Below, piece after piece: positions 62,517-64,000 of a stretch of DNA of 64,000 bases. Numbering within the stretch: position 1 is the stretch's first letter; the number at the start of each line of letters is the position of its first letter. This DNA is from Leeia aquatica. Lineage in GTDB: Bacteria; Pseudomonadota; Gammaproteobacteria; Burkholderiales; Leeiaceae. The stretch lies in assembly GCF_012641365.1 (NCBI RefSeq), contig NZ_JABAIM010000001.1, positions 1,426,001 to 1,490,000 on the forward strand, given 5' to 3'. The translations under genes and the position numbers were made by a program. The notes under the pieces were generated by a model. The model was given only the letters and a program-made list of their open reading frames with translations, made no database searches and had not been told where the DNA came from.

Positions 62517-63404
62517 TTAAACCTGTTGTCTGTTGATGACCGGACGGCCCGGTCGGGTTGTCAGTGCTGCGGGCTTGGCCGGCTTGTTCGGCACCGCCTG
62601 ACCCGTACTTCCCGGCTTGCTGCCATTGCCGGGCTTGCTTGCAGCCGGTTTGCTCACTGGCTTGCTGCCCGGTTTGTTCGCTGGCTTTGCTTCTGCATCC
62701 GCGGGCAAGGCACTGGCAGGCAAGCGGATCGCCACCCCGTTGCTGTAACGCAAATCCACCACACCGATGGTGTTGCGCCCGGCCAAGGCCCGGTCATAAA
62801 TGCCGATGAATCGCTTCAGGCGGTCATCCACATCATCACGCCCCACCAGCACCTGCATGCCGTTTGACAGCTGCATGCGCCAAGCACGCCGGGGGGACAG
62901 CTCCAGCTTCACCGCTTGCAACTGCTTGCTGCCCAGCACACTGCTGAACTTGCGGTAAGCGGCCACCACATCCTGACTACTGCCTTCCGGACCGTTGAAC
63001 TGGGGCAGCTCGTCTTCGCTGTTGGCCTCAAACACTTCACCGCGGGTGTTGACCAGTGAGGCTTCGCCCCAGCGCGCCAGCGCCTGATGCTCTTCAATGC
63101 TCACCACCAGCACCCCCGGCCAGCGCCGGCGGATGCTCACCTGCCGTACCCAGGGCAACTTCTCGAAGGCGTGCCGGGTTTCATCAATATCCAGCGTGAA
63201 GAAATTGCCTTGCATCACATTCTTCGAGATGTAGTGCACCTGATCACGGCTGATGTGTGACAACTGCCCTTCCACCTTGATCTGCCGCAGCGGAAAGGCA
63301 CGTGAATTCACCAGCAGGTACACCCCGCTGTACAACACCGCCGCTGCGAACAGGCCGTACAACAGGTTGGCGAGCGCATTCAGCACCTGTGGCTTATCCC
63401 ACAT
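62517..63404 (-). CDS. ftsQ: cell-division protein FtsQ with Lys/Pro-rich C-terminal tail
   Basis: A 295-residue divisome protein: cytoplasmic start, one transmembrane helix (about 10-30), POTRA domain (about 37-105; FPLRQIKVEGQLSHISRDQV) and beta domain (about 110-235). It scaffolds FtsB/FtsL and other divisome parts. After the beta domain, residues about 237-295 form a low-complexity tail of KP, KPG and SKP repeats, absent from E. coli FtsQ. A region near the beta-domain end (YSNGVAIRLP) corresponds to the FtsB contact strand, so the tail extends beyond it. Confidence 0.93.
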   Translation of the reverse strand: MWDKPQVLNALANLLYGLFAAAVLYSGVYLLVNSRAFPLRQIKVEGQLSHISRDQVHYISKNVMQGNFFTLDIDETRHAFEKLPWVRQVSIRRRWPGVLVVSIEEHQALARWGEASLVNTRGEVFEANSEDELPQFNGPEGSSQDVVAAYRKFSSVLGSKQLQAVKLELSPRRAWRMQLSNGMQVLVGRDDVDDRLKRFIGIYDRALAGRNTIGVVDLRYSNGVAIRLPASALPADAEAKPANKPGSKPVSKPAASKPGNGSKPGSTGQAVPNKPAKPAALTTRPGRPVINRQQV

Positions 63405-63447
63405 GTGTGCGCTCCTTTCTGTCGTGCAGCCTGATCAGCATGTTCTA

Positions 63448-64000
63448 TTACGCCCCTTGCAAGGTGGTATCCAGGATCCGCAGCACCAGGTCGGGATAAT
63501 CCATCCCGGCCTGCCGAGCCCCCATCGGCACCAGGCTGTGGCTGGTCATGCCCGGCGCGGTATTGGCTTCCAGCAAATACGGCTGGCCTGCGGCATCGGT
63601 CATGAAGTCGATCCGGGCCCAGCCTCGACCGCCGATCGCCCAGAAGGCCTTCTTCACCAGCTCACCAATAGTGGCTTCCTGCTCGGCGGGCAAACCACAC
63701 GGGCAGCGGTACACCGTGTCATCACGGAAATACTTGGCCTGGTAATCGTAAAACTCGGTCGCCGGTTCAATCTTGATGGCGGGCAGCGTGACAAAGCCAC
63801 TGACCTCATCGCCCAGGATCGGCATGCTGTACTCGCCACCATCCAGAAAACGCTCCGCCAGCACCACGCGGTCATAGCGCCGTGCTTCGGCAAAGGCTGC
63901 AGGCAGATCAGCCGCCTGCTTCACCTTGCTGATGCCGATGCTGGAGCCTTCGATATTCGGTTTGACGAAGATCGGCAGGCCCAGCTTGGCAACAACGGCA
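63448..64000 (-). CDS. ddlB: D-alanine-D-alanine ligase DdlB (partial, 5' end outside window)
   Basis: The visible 184 residues are the C-terminal part of an ATP-grasp D-Ala-D-Ala ligase, making the dipeptide for peptidoglycan precursors. The frame is open to the window edge and codes there for the typical VKPNIEGSSIGISKV segment. Other motifs are VVLAERFLDGGEYS, YDYQAKYFRDDT, RGWARIDFMTD and LEANTAPGMTSHSL, with Glu and Asn of the second magnesium site. An ATG-like start inside (63924) is not the gene start. Located upstream of ftsQ in the usual dcw order. Confidence 0.95.
   Translation of the reverse strand, partial: AVVAKLGLPIFVKPNIEGSSIGISKVKQAADLPAAFAEARRYDRVVLAERFLDGGEYSMPILGDEVSGFVTLPAIKIEPATEFYDYQAKYFRDDTVYRCPCGLPAEQEATIGELVKKAFWAIGGRGWARIDFMTDAAGQPYLLEANTAPGMTSHSLVPMGARQAGMDYPDLVLRILDTTLQGA

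Noticed and set aside
1-64000. CRISPR array, rRNA operon, prophage or intact insertion sequence
   Set aside because: No regularly spaced repeats, rRNA sequence, phage structural genes or transposase genes were found on either strand.

Overview
The window is a chromosomal segment of a Gram-negative bacterium, most likely a betaproteobacterium of the Neisseriales type. This is inferred from gene content and order: ddlB-ftsQ-ftsA-ftsZ-lpxC close to secA, a complete tolQRAB-pal-cpoB operon with ybgC, grxC-secB-gpsA, pilS-pilR, Neisseria-type transaldolase, and GC-rich codon use in the core genes. No species can be named from the sequence alone. About 65 protein genes and one tRNA gene are supported; no rRNA, CRISPR array, prophage or intact insertion sequence was seen.

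Layout. 1-22 kb is a housekeeping region: cupin protein and TrmL; UshA-type 5'-nucleotidase lipoprotein, cytidine deaminase, GpsA, an SH3 protein, SecB and GrxC on the minus strand; GpmI, an EnvC-like amidase activator and a CtpA-type protease on the plus strand; a PilJ-domain secreted protein, AmpD and TcdA; a 141-bp MITE-like element; QueC and QueE; the Tol-Pal operon; RuvB and QueA. A tRNA-Ala(CGC) gene at 22.1 kb marks the end of this block.

22.3-42.4 kb is one long minus-strand surface-polysaccharide (O-antigen, capsule or glycan) locus of 19 tightly packed genes. It holds a three-enzyme set for UDP-L-QuiNAc or UDP-L-FucNAc, a WbuB-type glycosyltransferase, other glycosyltransferases (GT4, GT2, a GT-D-fold type), an ABC-type lipid-linked glycan flippase, a Wzy/ligase-like membrane protein, and several sugar-modifying enzymes (nucleotidyltransferase, kinase-like fusion, EcbF/BcbF-type phosphatase, CDP-glucose dehydratase-like SDR, GNAT, WecB, WecE). 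From about 27.6 kb on, the DNA is clearly AT-richer than the core, which points to horizontal acquisition. No initiating sugar-phosphate transferase and no Wzx flippase is present, so parts of the pathway must lie elsewhere.

42.4-43.2 kb is an 841-bp stretch with no convincing gene, followed by a stand-alone NuoB paralogue outside any nuo operon. 43.8-64 kb returns to housekeeping genes: AraC-type regulator and transaldolase; BepA-like M48 protease; MoeB, PilR and PilS; AmiC, TsaE and QueG; SecA; an M23 peptidase; DciA; LpxC; and the division genes ftsZ, ftsA, ftsQ and the truncated ddlB that runs off the right edge.

Functionally the core genes concentrate on envelope biogenesis and division: peptidoglycan hydrolysis and its control (EnvC, AmiC, AmpD, M23), Tol-Pal constriction, LPS lipid A (LpxC), protein export (SecA, SecB) and divisome assembly (FtsQAZ, Ddl). 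Four queuosine genes (queA, queC, queE, queG) occur at three separate sites. The most interesting parts are the polysaccharide locus with its unidentified proteins and unusual enzyme set, the decayed border next to the orphan nuoB, and a MITE with a clean TAA target duplication.
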